Virus record (IMG/VR): IMGVR_UViG_3300023180_000107
Location: 1-46,863 of that record
Origin: a virus
Length of the DNA stretch: 46,863 nucleotides
Direction: 5' to 3' (one strand)
Below the pieces are notes generated by a model. The model saw nothing but the letters and a program-made list of their open reading frames with translations. It searched no databases and had not been told where the DNA came from. The position numbers were made by a program, and so were the translations under genes. This document shows positions 39,601 through 46,863 of the stretch, in pieces (positions within the stretch are counted from its first letter, which is position 1; each line of letters starts with the position of its first letter).

Positions 39601-41697
39601 TGTACCAGATGAATTAACAGAAGAACGGAAATCAAGAACGTCTCTAAGATTAACTGTTGTCCCATCTCTATAGGTATAACTTGGAATATCTTCGTAGTTA
39701 ACCTGACCAGTATAAGAGTTTACCGCAAAGAAGGAACCAGCCGCACCGTGACTAAAGTGATCGTAATCTACTGAAACTGCTCTACTTCCTCGTGCCTGCG
39801 CTCCCCCGCGAAGCCTTAATCTACCACGTGCGTAATAATCATCTCTCTGACCATTATCAATAATATACCGATCAGAAATATCGTTACCGCTACTATCTTC
39901 AATACTGTTTACCTTAAAGATATCAACATTTGAAAATTGAACTATTTCATCACTACCTGGTGTGATTGTTTCAGTTACGGCAGTGTTCAGTGTTTTTGTT
40001 CTGACTGTAGCATTAGACTTGTTAACGTAGTAAGCAACATCGACTGTTGCTCCTGGTGCTACACCAGTAATAGTAGCTGATTGTGTACCAGCACCTGCGA
40101 TAGCAAGACCTGTATTAATTGCTGAGTCCGCGACGATCCAGTCTGTTGTATTCGCAAATGTTTCATCTGCAGCTGTTAGCGTAAGGGTTGCTACTGAACC
40201 AGTTGCTGTAAATGAACCGAATCTCTGTACAGTAAGACTGATATCTGTCAGTGCTCTCGGACGTGTAACTGGAAGATCAAAAATAAGATTATCAAGATCT
40301 ACAGTTGTATCGAATCTCTTTACACCACCAGTTGTATCAACGTTGAAGTAATTTGTACCAGATGTGCCAAGCGAACGGATTCGACGGAATGCCTGACCGG
40401 CATTCATCTGAACATCAAAGAGATAAAGACGATAGTTACCACCAGTATCTTCTTCAATAGCTTTGATACGTGCAGTACCAATTGTACTACCACCATAATG
40501 TACTTGGTTTCTTAGGTTAAACTGTTCAAATTGACTGATATTCGGAAGTCCGTAACTGTTTCTGCCACCAGCACTATCTTCACCAAGTGCAAGAACATAG
40601 TTACCGAAGTTAGCTGCTGAAACCTCGTTGTTCTCTGTTACTGTAGTTCTTGGTTTTAATACCGGAACTTCTGTGAAAAGCTCTGTTTCTGCACGATAAC
40701 CATTTACATATGCTAGGCCTGGAGTAACGTTAAAGTTTAATATTGACGTATCAGCCGAATCCGTATCAAAAGAAAGCTGGAATGGTTTAGCAATATAGTT
40801 ACCAGATTCTTCCTTTGTTCTTGTAGCAAGAATATCACCAATTACTGCTAGATCATCTTCTGCCTCAATCTGTGCTTCAATCAAACCATTACGCATGTTT
40901 GCGATTTCAATAGAATTCTGATCAGAATCTACATCAGCCATATTAATAAGGGTAAGTCTGATTCTATATCTGTCAGCACCTGGCGATGAACGGTTAGGTG
41001 TGGCACCTTGGTTATCATAAAGACCATCATCATCATCTACTGTAACAATATCTTCTGTTACCAGAAAGCCTAGATCAGCATCAGGTGTTTGAGAATATTT
41101 TGCAACGGTAATTGATTGTGGTGGTGCGTATACAAAGTGATCTTTAGCAAAGAACACACCTTCAGCATTGTGGAACTTAGAACCACGACCAACAATAGGT
41201 GCTGTCTGGCCAGTACCAGTTGAACCAATAGTAAGGGTATAACCTCCACCGCTGAGATCTTCACCTTGTGCTACACGAATCGTAGTAGCTCCTGCTGTAC
41301 CAGAAGAGGTGTCAGTGTATTTTACAAAGAGCGTTGCAGGATCACTTGCTGTCGCAGTCAATACCTCTTGTACCTCAACTTTGATACCGCCGTCAGATGT
41401 AAGCTCAACACCTACCAGATCGTTTGGATTAGCAGGAAGCGTGTTAACTGAAGTATTGAGTTTAATAAATTCAGGATTAGATACACCAAAACCACCAGGT
41501 TCTACAGCTGCACCTTCCTTAAAGAAGAAACGCCCAAGCCGCCCCATCTCCTCTTGGATAATGGTTTGCATCTGAGTAAGTTCACGTGCTTGAAGTGCCT
41601 TACCGCTGTTAAACAGGATTCGGTGAAAGTTATCACTATCAAGAAAATCATCTTTATAAGTTGATGCAAAGGTATTTGAATTAAATGTATTTGGCAT
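36583..41697 (-). CDS. Very large virion structural protein, DUF4815-type (1704 residues)
   Basis: A 1704-residue structural protein. The N-terminus MPNTFNSNTFASTYKDDFLDSDNFHRILFNSGKALQARELTQMQTIIQEEMGRLGRFFFKEGAAVEPGG is the recognisable start of the DUF4815-type baseplate or fibre proteins of cyanophage-like myoviruses. The rest is beta-rich, with a middle segment MADIGRLEKRIDNLEELTSLSLLELDTQ that could be a short coiled coil, and a C-terminal jelly-roll-like portion. It follows gp8 by 11 bases and precedes fibre genes, so it may link wedge and fibres. A function parallel to T4 gp10, gp11 or gp12 is possible but not shown by sequence. Confidence 0.85.
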   Translation of the reverse strand: MPNTFNSNTFASTYKDDFLDSDNFHRILFNSGKALQARELTQMQTIIQEEMGRLGRFFFKEGAAVEPGGFGVSNPEFIKLNTSVNTLPANPNDLVGVELTSDGGIKVEVQEVLTATASDPATLFVKYTDTSSGTAGATTIRVAQGEDLSGGGYTLTIGSTGTGQTAPIVGRGSKFHNAEGVFFAKDHFVYAPPQSITVAKYSQTPDADLGFLVTEDIVTVDDDDGLYDNQGATPNRSSPGADRYRIRLTLINMADVDSDQNSIEIANMRNGLIEAQIEAEDDLAVIGDILATRTKEESGNYIAKPFQLSFDTDSADTSILNFNVTPGLAYVNGYRAETELFTEVPVLKPRTTVTENNEVSAANFGNYVLALGEDSAGGRNSYGLPNISQFEQFNLRNQVHYGGSTIGTARIKAIEEDTGGNYRLYLFDVQMNAGQAFRRIRSLGTSGTNYFNVDTTGGVKRFDTTVDLDNLIFDLPVTRPRALTDISLTVQRFGSFTATGSVATLTLTAADETFANTTDWIVADSAINTGLAIAGAGTQSATITGVAPGATVDVAYYVNKSNATVRTKTLNTAVTETITPGSDEIVQFSNVDIFKVNSIEDSSGNDISDRYIIDNGQRDDYYARGRLRLRGGAQARGSRAVSVDYDHFSHGAAGSFFAVNSYTGQVNYEDIPSYTYRDGTTVNLRDVLDFRSSVNSSGTFGSGARINEIPQNTDLITTDVEYYLPKNAILVIDTDGVLSVREGQPNLQPQFPSISPDELELFRVQMNPYTVNDSDLVSTRIDAKRYTMADIGRLEKRIDNLEELTSLSLLELDTQAFSVLDSADNTRFKSGIFVDNFADHQRSLTTGIDYRAAIDPQGKVMKPRAIEKNVPLAYDSSQSSNVILKGDNVYLNYTHVSYINQPLASSAINVNPFAVVQGKGKIKLSPASDTWKEIRYNPDRTVSGGTKIRQSDRLLANQQIWNWAGTSINDINVNGVVVGQTLAQQTNNTGDTQTTGSISVASIETTRELISDRVVSRVSIPFMRSIKVFFKAQGLRPNTRYFGFFNKKPVASWLREEAFQSVASNVVDYGDQYANATAHPDGATNLISDTNGTITGSFFIPSTDSTKFRTGEAEFTLLDVSAYDLTEAISQASTTFISSGVLETRQRTFLSTRHVTLTGSGTSRRVSTPDGSGQAEPGPDPLAQTFFVTERTGIFATKIDIFFETKASDGVPAFVELRPVVNGYPSATETYPGSTVFLAPSSITTSTDASVATTFEFDEPIYLPNGEHCIVIGSDSNAYKAYIAETYAFVLGTTERRVNSQPTLGSLFKSQNARTWEADQTKDLTFQLYRADFDTAGGYAIIENVDLAPTLLAGRTQFGGLLNNPLTTTNGSAVVQVKHPNHGLFVGNTVTIAGATATGGISAGNLNGNRTIVAIDGTGYTFTAGASATSDAVGGGTAITASHQAQGDMALPFIGEPLLPILTDLTYEAKFTSGRSYAHSGGSLQVPYVKDTTYRNIQDKSLIRFNSPKVIATATNETSELGAGIRSNTYKVSFSTTNSKVSPVLDMQRASVTMINNIIDRPAAAAVAGSFNEPLDTFVAETDPDDGSALAKHLTNVIGLEESAKGLKILLGATRPNEAEIEVYYRTNAEGDINEASFTEVTVEGVQPASDETGFRFREYEYLAGGLGGTLDDFTEFQVKVVMLSTNSSKVPVIRDLRVIALAV

Positions 41698-41708
41698 TTC
41701 CTACACCG

Positions 41709-43082
41709 TTAAATCTGAATAATAATTTTTAGATCATCTTCCTGACCAGATGTTCTTGTAATTGCCGCTCTGTTATCAATATAAAGAAGATCGCCGGAGA
41801 ATGGATCAACTTCTGGTACCAACTTAGGATGCTGGATAACACCTGATCCTGAGCCAGATATTTCTGTTACACTTTCTGCCGAATCAAACTGGGTGAATCC
41901 AGTAGATTCATCTTGGTGATAATAAAGCAGGTCAGAATCTACTTTATCAACGTATGCTTTTGCACCAGTTGTACCACCTTGAATAGTATTATCTACCGTG
42001 AACGCAGTAGCGATAGAAGAGAACTGCATTCTGTAAAGTGCGTTTGCTGTTGCCTGTGTAAACAGGTTACCAGGTGAGTTAGAATCGAATTGTGTTGGGT
42101 TCTGTATAAGACCAATCTGTCTAAAGTCCTGATCAATAAGGAAGTCACCACCTTCAGCACCATTTGGTTTGGTGTTGTACATAACCGCTCTTGCTCTTAG
42201 ATCAATACGTGGATCAGCACCGAAGCCAAACCCTGTAGAAGATTTAGAACCAAGAATAGCACGTGCTGTTGCCTGTGTACCACTTACTGGTGCCGCGATT
42301 TGAATCTCTGCGTAGTTATAACCTTTACCCATTGTGATCGTACCAGAGGAATCAATGAGTTCTAGTTTTGTTACCTGACCACCATTTACTGTTGCCTGTA
42401 GTTTTGCACCAGATCCGTCACCTACGATAGTAACTGTTGGTGTTGATGAGTATCCTGAACCATTGTTCAGCATAAGAGCACCGACGATCTCATGGGATGA
42501 ATCTGCTGCCGCTTGAATACCTACCTGTTCTACCTGTGATGCTGTAAGTCCTGGTGCACCTGCTGAATCTGTAATGAATTCAATCGGTTGGAAGTTAGCT
42601 GCAAGGAAGTTCGTAGCATCGAGTGAACCAACTGTATAAAGGAACTTCCAGATGTAACCATCAGCAGTAAGGAATGGTTCAGTTGATGTTCCTGTTGGTT
42701 TAACAGTAGATGTTTTAGCAACACCTGCATTTGTTCTGCCTTGTTGAATACATACGTAAACTTGGTTTTCGTCAGTCATAACATAGTATGGCTGAGTCGG
42801 TTCGTTACCTTCTTGGTTATCATTATATCTGCTATAAATTGTACCAGAAGACCAAGCATGACGTGGTACAACGAGTGAAGATGCAGTAACTTGTTTCATG
42901 GACTGCATAGCAAGACGAAGATTTCTTTCTTCTCTTTCAGTAGAAATTGGTGTTGGTGCAGTGTCTGAGCTGTCCCAGTCATTACTGCGTCCAATAGCAA
43001 CATATAGATTAGTATCAGAATCCTCTGTCAGAAGTCTCTGAGCCAGTAAGAATTTGGTTGGTTGATTAAGTACTGCTGCCAT
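41709..43082 (-). CDS. 8: Baseplate wedge protein gp8
   Basis: A 457-residue wedge protein. Four segments align in order with T4 gp8 (334): YVAIGRSNDWDSSDTAPTP (T4 FITFGRSEPWSSN), SLVVPRHAWSSGTIYSRY (T4 DAVIPRRDWGDTRY), ADGYIWKFLYTVGS (T4 GDGYVWEYLFEIPP), and the C-terminal LLYIDNRAAITRTSGQEDDLKIIIQI (T4 MIYMENRPPIIMAMDQTEEINILFTF). The extra length lies mainly in a beta-rich insertion around 200-280. It sits between the gp10-type gene and the DUF4815-type gene in the baseplate cluster. Confidence 0.9.
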   Translation of the reverse strand: MAAVLNQPTKFLLAQRLLTEDSDTNLYVAIGRSNDWDSSDTAPTPISTEREERNLRLAMQSMKQVTASSLVVPRHAWSSGTIYSRYNDNQEGNEPTQPYYVMTDENQVYVCIQQGRTNAGVAKTSTVKPTGTSTEPFLTADGYIWKFLYTVGSLDATNFLAANFQPIEFITDSAGAPGLTASQVEQVGIQAAADSSHEIVGALMLNNGSGYSSTPTVTIVGDGSGAKLQATVNGGQVTKLELIDSSGTITMGKGYNYAEIQIAAPVSGTQATARAILGSKSSTGFGFGADPRIDLRARAVMYNTKPNGAEGGDFLIDQDFRQIGLIQNPTQFDSNSPGNLFTQATANALYRMQFSSIATAFTVDNTIQGGTTGAKAYVDKVDSDLLYYHQDESTGFTQFDSAESVTEISGSGSGVIQHPKLVPEVDPFSGDLLYIDNRAAITRTSGQEDDLKIIIQI

Positions 43083-43091
43083 TTTTTCCTC

Positions 43092-44117
43092 TTATGCCAC
43101 TATCACTCTATTTCCAAGACCCGCTGCTGAATCAAGTCCCATCAAATACCAATTAGCTCCTTGCCAGATAGCATCCACCGAAGCATACTGATGCAAAGTA
43201 AATGTGGATCCATTACCTAAATTAGTTGGTGTGACAGTTGATGATCCTGCACCTATATTTAGGATCGTTTTAACTTGTCCAATTCCGTTACCGTCACCCA
43301 TAGTCATCGATGTGCCTGCACCAGAATTAATCATTGTAAGTGGTACCGTAACACTGATTGCTGTAGATGACGTAAGAGTCTCGCTACCAAGTCTCTGTGG
43401 ATCATTGAATAGTACTGTGCCAGTTCCCTTTGTTGTTAACTGCATATCAATATTTGCATCATCACCAGAAACAGTAATGATTGGCCCCGATCCACTAGCA
43501 GAGTTTGTGACTCTTAATTCGTTTACTGCTGAACCAGTGCTAGTAAATGTAATTAATTCCAAACCAGCAGAATCTTGAACTGATCCGTGAACAATTGCAT
43601 TATCTATTACTGGTGATGTTAAAGTTTTGTTTGTAAGTGTCTGTGTATGGTTATCAAATACTAATGTAGCACTATCTGCTAATGCTGGAAAGTTAACATT
43701 TAGATCCGTGCCAGAATCGACTTGGCCAAGATAATTAACAAAATAATATCCTGTGCCTGATACACCATGAAGTCTTAATTCACCATCAATCTTTGTAGTA
43801 TAAAGGTGCTTATTATATAAATCTTGTTCAGCAGAATCAACGATCATAATACCACTAGAATCAGGCATTGTAATAAGTACGTCACCTGCTGTTGGATTAC
43901 TCGCTCTTAAATATGTTTGATAAGCATCGACTGTTGTGCCTTCAAAGATAATACCTGTGCTGTCGAATGAAATACCTGACATAGGATAGTCAGAATCACC
44001 ACCAAGTATTTTGTACAGATCCACAAAGTTGTCATTGATTTTATCACCAGCAGCTCTTAGAGTATCGCCAGTGCCATCATTTGCAGTTGTACCGATGTTA
44101 ATGTGTTGTCTTGTCAT
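43092..44117 (-). CDS. Baseplate or short fibre protein with a gp10-type N-terminal domain
   Basis: A 341-residue protein. The N-terminus RQHINIGTTANDGTGDTLRAAGDKINDNFVDLYKILGG closely follows T4 gp10 (KQNINIGNVVDDGTGDYLRKGGIKINENFDELYYELG) and the related gp9 start, the wedge-binding domain. The rest (about 50-341) is a beta-rich fibre-like part with repeated TNKTL and GTGTVLFNDPQRLGSETLTSS elements, ending NWYLMGLDSAAGLGNRVIVA, and is unlike T4 gp10. So it probably attaches to the wedge by its N-terminus and carries a different projection. A late promoter lies just upstream (44145-44152). Confidence 0.8.
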   Translation of the reverse strand: MTRQHINIGTTANDGTGDTLRAAGDKINDNFVDLYKILGGDSDYPMSGISFDSTGIIFEGTTVDAYQTYLRASNPTAGDVLITMPDSSGIMIVDSAEQDLYNKHLYTTKIDGELRLHGVSGTGYYFVNYLGQVDSGTDLNVNFPALADSATLVFDNHTQTLTNKTLTSPVIDNAIVHGSVQDSAGLELITFTSTGSAVNELRVTNSASGSGPIITVSGDDANIDMQLTTKGTGTVLFNDPQRLGSETLTSSTAISVTVPLTMINSGAGTSMTMGDGNGIGQVKTILNIGAGSSTVTPTNLGNGSTFTLHQYASVDAIWQGANWYLMGLDSAAGLGNRVIVA

Positions 44118-44144
44118 CTGCTAATCCAAATAAACTGTTAACTT

Positions 44145-44152
44145 TATTTATA
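44145..44152 (-). promoter_or_regulatory. T4-type late promoter for the gp10-type gene and gp8
   Basis: TATAAATA on the minus strand (44152-44145) in the 41-base gap, 27 bases before the ATG at 44117. Confidence 0.7.
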
Positions 44153-44158
44153 TAAATT

Positions 44159-45115
44159 TTAAGCGGAACTATCATAATACTTGTAATTTACTTCGTCCAT
44201 TTGCTCGATGGTATTATCCATTCTCATAATGCCTGGATCACCAACACCTTCATCCATTCTAAACGAGTTAGTGTCAAGGAATTCAGATACGTTGTCGTAT
44301 GCACTATCAAGCTGACCCATACTGTACAGATCTGCATATGTTCTTGGTTCTTGACCAACGGTATTGTTATCGACTCTAAGTCTGCTAAGATCAGAATCAA
44401 CAGTTATGATAGCGGTAGTATCTGCAATTGCACTGAGTGTGGTTGCTGCCTCACCCTGTGCAACATAGGTAACATCGAGAGGTGTTGCTGAATCTGTACC
44501 TGGGGTAGCATCTGCAACTGATACGACTTGTATCTGAGCACCAAGGTACATACCAGCAGGATGTACAAATAGTTTATAAACGTCGTTCCAGTCTGATAGT
44601 GGTAATTCAGATTTAATTAGTACAGAAAAGACTTGATATAGTTCTGCATTTGTAAGAAATCTCTGAGATTCAAAGCCAACTTCACTTTCCCCAACAATGA
44701 ATCTTTGTGATTTAGGATATTGTACATCAACATCAATACCAAAGAATGCGTTGAAGAATTGTTCAATTGAGAACTTCGTACCTTTAGTTCTATAAAAAGT
44801 ATTAGAGAACTTTGCCGCCGCTCTTTTGTTCTGAAAGCCTCCAAAGTATTCTTGACCAAGTAGTAGTTCATCTTCCAGAAAATCTAGAAGTTCAGCTGGT
44901 GACTGAGAAATATCTCTTGCTAAAAATAAATCTTGTATAAGATGTGACGGTGATACATCAGAGTCTGCCCAATCATAATATTTTTCTAGAAAGGTAATAA
45001 GCTTCGGATATCTCTCCTGATAATATTCAGGAAGTACCTGCGTAACTTCCCTCTGTGATAGTAGGGAAAGGTTACGCCTGCCTAAATCTCTGTCTGTGAA
45101 TGTAGTATGGCTCAT
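44159..45115 (-). CDS. 7: Short baseplate wedge protein related to the C-terminal part of gp7
   Basis: A 318-residue protein directly after gp6 (TAATG overlap), the T4 position of gene 7. Residues 20-135 match the C-terminal third of T4 gp7: LPEYYQERYPKLITFLEKYYDWAD, then NKRAAAKFSNTFYRTKGTKFSIEQFFNAFFGIDVDVQYP, corresponding to T4 KRDAVARFFESRSYDFYSTKGIEASYKFLFKVLYNEEVEIE. Later WNDVYKLFVHPAGMYLGAQIQV matches T4 WKSDVIRFVHPVGFGFIAITLL. T4 gp7 has 1032 residues, so the long N-terminal domains are absent here. The last 80 residues are acidic and disordered-looking with several D-S repeats. Assignment to gp7 rests on this alignment by eye plus position. Confidence 0.78.
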   Translation of the reverse strand: MSHTTFTDRDLGRRNLSLLSQREVTQVLPEYYQERYPKLITFLEKYYDWADSDVSPSHLIQDLFLARDISQSPAELLDFLEDELLLGQEYFGGFQNKRAAAKFSNTFYRTKGTKFSIEQFFNAFFGIDVDVQYPKSQRFIVGESEVGFESQRFLTNAELYQVFSVLIKSELPLSDWNDVYKLFVHPAGMYLGAQIQVVSVADATPGTDSATPLDVTYVAQGEAATTLSAIADTTAIITVDSDLSRLRVDNNTVGQEPRTYADLYSMGQLDSAYDNVSEFLDTNSFRMDEGVGDPGIMRMDNTIEQMDEVNYKYYDSSA

Positions 45116-46863
45116 TAGTTAGTCGCACTCGTTGTAACCGCTCTTGCAAACGATTCACCTGCATCAAATTCAAGGATCTCTTCTCTGTTTGGTACAATGG
45201 CACTTTGGTTTGCAGGGACTGCTTTTACTTTAATGTAATTCACACCACCTATGATCGATGCTGGTCTGAATCCAGAAATACTAATAGTATTGGCATCAGC
45301 ATTATATGATCCAACATTATCAACTAGTACTGTTGCTGACGTGTTAGAGAATACTTCAAGTACGTTTGAATTCAATCTGTTTCTTATAATACAGTTTTCA
45401 CCGCTGAAAATAAATTGTGAACTGGTAATAATATAATTTTCATCGTCTGCTGATGCAATTGGTTGTGGAAATCGAATTGTAATAGAATTTAATGCACCAA
45501 GTGTTGGTGTAATTCTTTGCTGCATACGAACACTCATACGGCTTGAAAGAATTGCTGGACTTGTTTCATCTACAATTGTAAGCAGATTAGAACGTCGGAA
45601 TGCAGCATCAAAGTCACCAACTGTTGTCGTGAAGTAATTAGAAATAGCATTATTAACTGCTGAACGTGCTGCACTTGAAGATAGTGTAGTAAGTCGTGGA
45701 TTAAATCTAAAGAATGTTTCTGTTTCAATATAGGTTGTTACAGGATCAATAAATTCTATTTCAAAAGAAAGAATCGCTAACTGATTTGCAAGATCTGTAA
45801 TCTGACTTTTGAGAGATGTGATAGTTGCTGCGTCAACATCTGCATTGAATACAATCGAACAGAACACAGTACCGAACTTGGCCTGTAGATTTTCTTCCCC
45901 ACCCCACGTTTTAATATCGCTAATATATGATCCAAAGTTCCGAAGAATAAGTGTAGAATAATCTGCAGCTGTTACCATTCTATTCTGAGCAGCATATTGG
46001 AATGGTGCATTCTTACGAATAGATTCTAGTGATTCTTTAAAGCTACCACCTGCTGATGCGGATACAGATGTTACAGAGAACTGATAATCTGTACCTCCGA
46101 AGCTGTAATCTACACCACTTGCAAAACCTGTAGCTTCATTTGCAGCTGGACCAGCACTCACAAGATATTCAATTTCAATTTTGGATCCTGCGGGCGGTGC
46201 TGAACCGAACGTTGACCCATCACCAAAGCTGAGTTCAAAATAACCATTCGGTGCTTCTTTTAAAATGTAAAGTGTACTAGTCGAGGAAAGAGTAGTAGCA
46301 TCAATTAAATTTGTGTATGTGGCGAACGCAGAAGAAGACGGTGTAGCGTACACTCGAACAACGGCTGTTGATGTGTCGAGTGCCGCTTCTGGGATAACAT
46401 AGATAGCATTCTGTGCTGGGGCATCTGCAATAAATGTTTTTGTATTAAGTGTACCTTCATAGATTTGTATATTTTGGTTGTCATCACCATCAACAAATGT
46501 GTATAGACCAGACCCATTATCTTCTGCAGAGATCGACTCTCTTGTCTGGAAAGTGTACGTGATATCGTCTACAGACGCTGTAAATGTTTTACCTGCAGCG
46601 ATAGAAATAGAGGCTGGTCGTCCAGCAACACCTGCAAGGTTAAGTGAAAGATTAATAATACCAGACGAAGGAATACGTGAATATGGGATATAACCGATAC
46701 CTTCAGCAAGTGATACCACTGAACTACGAAGCTGGGCTGTACCAATAAATGCTTCGTTCAGTGCAAAGTTAGCGGTAAGACCATTAATATGGGTATTGTA
46801 CGCTAACACATCTAATAGGTTCGAAAGGCCAGAGGCTTCGAAATTATAATCTGCAAACTCACT
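45115..46863 (-). CDS. 6: Baseplate wedge protein gp6, partial (N-terminus beyond window)
   Basis: At least 582 residues of a gp6-type wedge protein, which forms the ring that encloses the baseplate hub. The frame is open to the right edge: reading upstream of the first internal GTG (46809) gives SEFADYNFEASGLSNLLDV followed by LAYNTHINGLTANFALNEAF, the conserved gp6 N-terminal region (T4-like pattern F-F-GSGLS-LLD-LAYNTHYN). So the true start lies beyond 46863. The C-terminal half carries the gpJ-like wedge fold, with FKESLESIRKNAPFQYAAQNRMVTAADYSTLILRNFGSYISDIKTWGGEE. It is coupled by TAATG to the gp7-like gene. Confidence 0.93.
   Translation of the reverse strand, partial: SEFADYNFEASGLSNLLDVLAYNTHINGLTANFALNEAFIGTAQLRSSVVSLAEGIGYIPYSRIPSSGIINLSLNLAGVAGRPASISIAAGKTFTASVDDITYTFQTRESISAEDNGSGLYTFVDGDDNQNIQIYEGTLNTKTFIADAPAQNAIYVIPEAALDTSTAVVRVYATPSSSAFATYTNLIDATTLSSTSTLYILKEAPNGYFELSFGDGSTFGSAPPAGSKIEIEYLVSAGPAANEATGFASGVDYSFGGTDYQFSVTSVSASAGGSFKESLESIRKNAPFQYAAQNRMVTAADYSTLILRNFGSYISDIKTWGGEENLQAKFGTVFCSIVFNADVDAATITSLKSQITDLANQLAILSFEIEFIDPVTTYIETETFFRFNPRLTTLSSSAARSAVNNAISNYFTTTVGDFDAAFRRSNLLTIVDETSPAILSSRMSVRMQQRITPTLGALNSITIRFPQPIASADDENYIITSSQFIFSGENCIIRNRLNSNVLEVFSNTSATVLVDNVGSYNADANTISISGFRPASIIGGVNYIKVKAVPANQSAIVPNREEILEFDAGESFARAVTTSATN

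Noticed and set aside
46807-46809. GTG as the start of gp6
   Set aside because: The frame stays open to the window edge and the upstream residues (FEASGLSNLLDV) belong to the conserved gp6 N-terminal region, so the gene is truncated by the window instead.

Overview
This window is part of the genome of a tailed, contractile T4-like phage (myovirus) of the cyanophage-like or exo-T-even kind, probably from a marine or other aquatic habitat. The evidence is an uninterrupted T4 virion module in T4 order: gp13, gp14, gp15, gp16, gp17, gp18, gp19, gp20, a gp67-like core protein, gp21, gp22 and gp23. It is joined to baseplate wedge genes (gp6, a short gp7, a gp10-type protein, gp8) and to the T4 recombination and late-transcription set (uvsY, uvsW, gp55, gp47, gp46, gp45). 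No photosynthesis genes, tRNAs, integrase or insertion sequences are seen, and the host cannot be named from this sequence. Almost everything is on the minus strand; only three small genes are on the plus strand. No stretch longer than 300 bases lacks a gene.

Layout from the right end, in the direction of transcription: baseplate wedge (46863-41709: gp6, short gp7, gp10-type N-terminal protein, gp8); a large DUF4815-type structural protein and a fibre region (41697-31301) with three repeat proteins, two of which are built on a four-residue repeat; a cargo cassette of two glycosyltransferases around a 2OG-oxygenase-like protein (30854-28610); a small structural protein and a 2071-residue fibre or adhesin (28554-21977); neck, terminase, sheath, tube, portal, prohead and major capsid genes (21963-10074). 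Two rho-independent terminators of opposite polarity (10001-10060) separate the capsid block from a small plus-strand operon of two unknown genes (9516-10002). After that come a second gp19-family protein, a 2OG-oxygenase-like protein and uvsY, then a plus-strand late gene of unknown function, then uvsW, a small unknown, gp55, gp47, a B12-binding-type radical SAM enzyme inserted between gp47 and gp46, gp46 and the start of gp45.

Two promoter classes can be read directly. T4-type late promoters (TATAAATA) lie in gaps just upstream of structural genes; gp55 (late sigma factor) and gp45 (sliding clamp, its coactivator) are both encoded here. Host-sigma-like promoters have the form TTTACA, exactly 17 bases, then TATAAT or TATATT. 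They precede gp45, gp55, the 2OG gene at 8847 and the plus-strand operon, and two more point along the plus strand antisense to minus-strand genes. Three of the plus-strand copies share a GGGGG run directly before TTTACA. The most unusual content is this strand-specific promoter set with possible antisense transcripts, the radical SAM insertion inside the recombination nuclease operon, the pair of fibre proteins built from a tetrapeptide (Tyr/Phe/Ser every fourth residue) repeat with a shared non-repeat island, and the glycosyltransferase/oxygenase cassette embedded among fibre genes.
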